A stretch of 64,000 bases of DNA. It comes from Anseranas semipalmata. Its lineage: Eukaryota; Chordata; Aves; Anseriformes; Anseranatidae. This document shows positions 59,632-64,000 of the stretch, piece after piece. The first letter of the stretch is position 1, and each line of letters starts with the position of its first letter. Below the pieces are notes generated by a model, which was not told the origin of the DNA, did not search any database, and was given only the letters and a program-made list of their open reading frames with translations. The translations under genes and the position numbers were made by a program. Location of the stretch: contig VXAA01004297.1 in assembly GCA_013399115.1 (NCBI GenBank), forward strand, positions 311,892-375,891, read 5' to 3'.

Positions 59632-62469
59632 CTGGAAATAAGTTAATGTTAACTTTAATTATTTCAATAACTTCTCCTTACAGTTTCCAACCCTTGTCTT
59701 CAGCTGCAGAAGAACGTAAAGAAGAAAGCTGTGCACCATACATACCCTGTAGAGGAGACTTGTGTGGCAGCACAGCTTGCTGATAGCAGCTTGCATGAGA
59801 AGAGGAGGAAGGGCAGAAGGTGGAGAGATTCACTGGGCTGAAATCAGACTGATTGGTCCTGTGCCTTTTCATGATTAGAGAATTTCTCTCACTCCCTCAG
59901 AAGTGAATAATGCTTTGTAGCACAGCAGATCTGCTGTCCTCTTAAACTGTAGTGGCCTCATCTTATTACAACGATTTTTTTTACTGTAGCTAGAAGATAC
60001 AGAACATTTTCTAGATGAGTTCTTTCCAAGTAGAGCTGGTAGGCTTAACATTAGTGTGAGGAGACAAGGAGTGGTTAAAGAGGAATTTTTAGGTATTTCT
60101 TGAGGAGTGTGCAAAGTAAAGGAAAGTAATCCAGTGGAAAAAAATTAGCAAGGATATTGTTTTTTCTCGATTTTGGCAATTGATTTTGCATCACACTATT
60201 GTGAAAAATATAAAGAGTGCTCAAATGTTTTCTATTTATTATGGATTCAGCCATTTCAATGGGATGATTCGCAAAACTTCATAAACAGTGTTAAACCTGA
60301 GCTCCATATCAATGTCTAATAATAGTAATATGCGTGTAACTGTTGCATCAAAAACTCAAACACAATTCAAACATCACCATCTTGTTTTCCAGCCAGAACC
60401 CCAGGATGGGAGGCAGTCACAGTGCAGAGTGTTTAAGGGACTGGCTTACCTGGAGCAGAGCGAAGTCACCCGCTGATGGCCACCAGCAACCACAACTTCC
60501 CGCTCCTTGCATTGCTCACCTCCATCTCCAGCCAGGGCCTTTTCATGCCTGCTTCATTGCTGGGTCCCTTTCAGCCTTAACCACCTCCCAATAATTATCC
60601 CTATTTTGTCCCAGCAGATGACCACGAATGTGCTGCCTTGCTTCCTTCTAGATTTATGCCATGCCCTCCAGACGTGAGTGAGAGAACAAGAGCGGTGCAG
60701 TACATACTGCAGAGATGCACACAGGAAGCACAAGAAAAAAAGGTTTGAGAACAAGTGCTTACCTGGACACGTGTAGGCAACCTTGCTTTCTTCCTCACGT
60801 TTTATCTTTGTGGGTTGAACATACACACTGGCAGTTTAACGCTGAGTCTTAACCATCACTTCTGTTTTAATAGTTGGCCATGTGACTCCCAAGCACTGAA
60901 ACTGCATGCACCCAGATATCAGCTTCTCTGTGTTCAGGGGCAGCACCAAGCATTTGATCAGCAGCTTTGTCTTTGAACACTAGCAAAACACTCCCTCAAA
61001 TGTGTCATCCTTACATTCTTTGTCACAGGAGCCAGGCTACTTATTTCAAAGAAGGCTGGGATCCTGTGAAAAACAAGAACATATGGTAGCATACCCAGGA
61101 ACTAGATCCTCCTGCAAACGTATTAGAAAAAAAAAACAAATTTAAAATGGGCAAGTTAATTCTGGTATTTCTTAATTTTTTACTTTGATCTCAGCTTTTA
61201 TGTTTAATATTCTATGTTAGTGTTTTCTTTGACTTAGGTGAGACTTCATTCTTGAAAGTATTACTAATACACTCTTCCAACTGCCCTTGGCTGAGCAGCT
61301 GTCACTGGATTTTAGCTCACTCCACTGAAGGGCATTAATTTACTAGAAAGAAAATTGGGAAAGATCAGTAAGCATCAATGAAATGGTGAGATTTAAGCAT
61401 AGTGCATAGGAGACCCAATTAAGGAATCCATTAGAAGGGCAAAATATTATGTATACTACTCTATAGCATACATAATCTTATTTATAGCAACATACGTTGC
61501 ATATGTCTACCCTTTTATGCACACTAGAAATCATGCACTAGCCATGTTTTTAAGATTGAATTTATGTCAAATAGTCCCTTTGTGATATGGAGTACATGCT
61601 AAATTACCAAAGCCAACTATCAGTGATAGCAAAAAATTGAAGCCTTTAAAATGCAGAAAACAACTTACATCGCTGCATGCTGGTGTGGCTGTGTTGAAAT
61701 TGACTATTATGAAATTTAGATTAAAAAAAACACAGGGGTATTTAAAGGATTTTTTTTCTCCCTGATACCTATCTGTATTTCCCAGATATCTCCTCCTATT
61801 GCTCCACATCCATATGCACTTAACACATTGTAGTCCTATCTGTGTATCTCCACACAGCGTAGAGGTTATTAAACTCCTGTGTTTACACTCAGAGGCAAAT
61901 CTGTGTTTAAGGGAATACGTGACGACCCACATCATGATGTTATCAGGCCAGTAGCACAACACTACAAATAGACCAAAGAAATGATAAAGCTTTAAGAAGT
62001 TCTTCTCCCCAGTATCATTACTTCGTATGTATTTATTTCAATTCACACATAAAGGGATAGTATAGTCTTTCCCCCCCCAACTGTAATTACCCATACCAAA
62101 GGATGTTTGTGTTTATGTGATTTTACTGAAATACAATGATCTCTCAGAAGAGCTCATGCAAAGTTAAAGAATGTTCACCCCAGAAATGTACTTGCATGAT
62201 ATTTGCAGTAGAAGTCAGTATGCCTCCAGCAAATAGGCATTTTGAGTTTTTTTCTCTAAAAATGTTAATCGTGGACAAGTTTGATGCAAAAAATCTGTAT
62301 CATATGAAAGTATAAAATTTTGCCCAGCTAGAGCCTTTAAATTGCAATCAATCAGAAAAAAGTAAACTGCTCTTCTTGAAAGATGAATTATTGTAAAAAA
62401 TCAGTATGTTGATAAATCAGATGTAAATTCAGCAGAGCTATTAGAAACACGAGAAATATGGCTTATTAC
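59632..62469. other. Intergenic stretch, nothing recognised
   Basis: AT-rich DNA with only short unrecognised ORFs, A-runs (about 61130) and a C-run (about 62071-62079). The 131-codon - strand ORF at 61567-61962 has no domain I recognise. Confidence 0.35.
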
Positions 62470-62775
62470 AATTATTCTTCCTGCTGATATAAACTTGTTC
62501 CAATGTGGGCCATTTTCTGTTTCCTGGTACAAACCCCATCATGCTAGTGAGATGTCCAACAGTGAGGATTACATCTGCTCTAACCCCAAATATAGGAGTA
62601 ATTAAATGCAAAAGCCAGACTAAGCTGGGGGTGTCACCACAAAGAGCTCCGTTCGTGCGGCCACTTGCAGCAGACATCACCAGCCGGGGCCAAGCAATCT
62701 TTCCTGGCATGGCGGTGATTTCCTTGGCCTGCATTCAGCACGCTGCCATTTTGGGCTTTTTCTCTTCTAACTGAG
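62470..62775. promoter_or_regulatory. Possible conserved non-coding element
   Basis: Open on both strands over about 300 bp, with composition unlike its flanks. Read on the - strand it has an octamer-like TTTGCAT directly followed by a TTAATTA homeodomain site (about 62603-62615). Such POU-homeodomain pairing is typical of vertebrate enhancers. I cannot compare genomes here, so conservation is a guess. Confidence 0.25.
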
Positions 62776-64000
62776 GCCTCTCCCCACACCACGAGGGGGA
62801 GATGATGCTATTTTCCAATTACCAGGCACACACACACAAAAAAATGAAAGCGGTTTTACACTAAGCTACAAGGAAAGAATTCACTGGGATGTTAAACCGG
62901 AGAAACAAGTGCTGAAATTTCAAGCTGCCGTATTTTTGGAAGTAAAACCCCAAATGTCTGGGTAATGAAGCTTCCCAGGCATGTTCGTGTGCTGCCTGCA
63001 GCCTGCCCGAGGAGCCTTGATTTCACGTCTCGGCTCCCGGCCGCGTCCCAGGGCCCAGAGGGGTGACTCAGAGATGCTCGCTTGTCAGCGAGTGTTCCTG
63101 CACCAAACGGAAAGGAGATGACAGTCGGAAATTTACAGGGGGAGGAGGAATTGGAAGGCCTCGTCTGAAAGGCAGCACAAAACCCAACATTCATCTTCGC
63201 TACTATGACACGCATACGTTGTGGATCTTGCAGCAGAGGGGCAGAGCAGCCAGGGCCGGCTGTGCTGGGAGCTGGCCTCTGGCAAGGTCTCTCGTGCGCT
63301 AGCGCTATTTTTTGCACTTTAATCACACTAAGAAGTAATGATCGGATATGAAAGCAGCTAATATTAAAACTCATGTTTATTGTTTTGTTTTGTCCCTACA
63401 GTAAACTAAGATAGCAAGCTTCTCAAGTAGAAGAAAAATAAAACAGCAAAGTCAATAAACTCAGTTGTACGTACATGACATGCATTCTTTCTAGCATTTC
63501 TTCCCTAAGTATATATTTGGTCCATGACTATATGTACCAGTAAGAATATATTTACAACACAAGCTGTGTTATATAGGTGACAAAAAAGTATTAGTACAAA
63601 TACTGGTTTAATTCAAGAATGCCAGACAAGATGCTTACTTTGATTAATTTTATATGTGAGAGTATATCGAGAAGAAAGTGTCTTCAGTCATTTTCCTATG
63701 GCTTTGATTCCAGACTTCAATGCAGTTTAGTCCTTCCACAATTGTATGGTTGTGGTCTCAATAACTAATGATTTGAACGTATTATCCAGTCAGTATGAGT
63801 GAGAACCTTTGTGTTTGTATTTGCAGGAAAAGCAGCTTGAGGGCTGAATTCAACATCAGTGATCTTGCTGGCAACATGTAGATTTGTGGGCAAAAATTAA
63901 GCCTTTTCTCCCTAGGCTGTATTTTGATGTCATACAAAACCCAGAAAATGTGCTTACTTGTAGGTAAACTGTTTTCGCCTGTGAGGGTCACGACATAAAA
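62776..64000. other. Right-edge stretch with a GC-rich patch
   Basis: 63000-63300 is GC-richer, with CpGs (CTCCCGGCCGCGTCCCAG) and an AP-1 site TGACTCA at 63064-63070; it could be an enhancer or an alternative promoter. From 63310 to the end it is AT-rich and featureless. No gene recognised. Confidence 0.3.

Noticed and set aside
61567..61962. 131-codon minus-strand ORF
   Set aside because: No domain or family resemblance and no splice or conservation evidence; its length is within chance for AT-rich DNA of this size.
57446..64000. DOCK9 exons expected by synteny
   Set aside because: No PH, DHR1 or DHR2 coding sequence or recognisable N-terminal exon was seen. The gene probably begins beyond the right edge.
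1..64000. CRISPR arrays, operons, tRNA/rRNA genes, toxin systems
   Set aside because: None are present on reading both strands. The content is vertebrate intronic and intergenic DNA, and spaced repeats seen are simple repeats or CR1.

Overview
The window reads as avian nuclear DNA. It is AT-rich and intron-dominated, with many copies of the bird LINE CR1 (most with typical 3' tails), a bird ERVL-type LTR end, and vertebrate genes whose proteins are easily recognised. The gene order matches the amniote block (human 13q32) in which GPR18 and GPR183 lie inside UBAC2. I cannot name the species. There is no prokaryotic, CRISPR, phage or plasmid content.

Layout: GPR183 (EBI2, oxysterol-guided chemotactic receptor) has one intact coding exon at 2115-3182 on the + strand. 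GPR18 has one intact coding exon at 34390-35355 on the + strand, with a probable untranslated 5' exon ending at 31242. UBAC2 (ER-membrane, rhomboid-like, UBA-domain protein) runs on the - strand. Three internal exons are clear: 45788-45915, 37496-37615 and 36951-37057. Its first exon and CpG-rich promoter probably sit in or beside the 494-bp assembly gap at 56270-56763. I did not find its 3' exons, which should lie below position 1. Both receptors are therefore nested, antisense, in the UBAC2 intron that follows the 36951-37057 exon.

Repeats: CR1 fragments occur at about 11.3, 13.4, 14.3, 17.4, 19.8, 20.3, 21.4, 25.1, 50.1 and 57.0 kb. Three antisense copies sit back to back at 37.9-43.9 kb; the middle one is long and keeps decayed ORF1 (esterase-like) and ORF2 (endonuclease/reverse transcriptase) reading frames. 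An older CR1/L3-like relic is at about 10.7-11.06 kb. An ERVL-type LTR 3' end lies at about 7.4-7.66 kb. A (TA)n tract with a perfect inverted repeat is at 19.2 kb.

The rest is intronic or intergenic. A few stretches look like exons (open frame with good splice sites) or conserved elements but match nothing I recognise, notably 59517-59631 (-), 28126-28265 (+), 23553-23681 (-) and 62470-62775. I see no convincing new biological system. The best leads are these orphan exon-like segments, a predicted uORF overlapping the GPR18 start codon, and the DRF variant of the GPR18 DRY motif.
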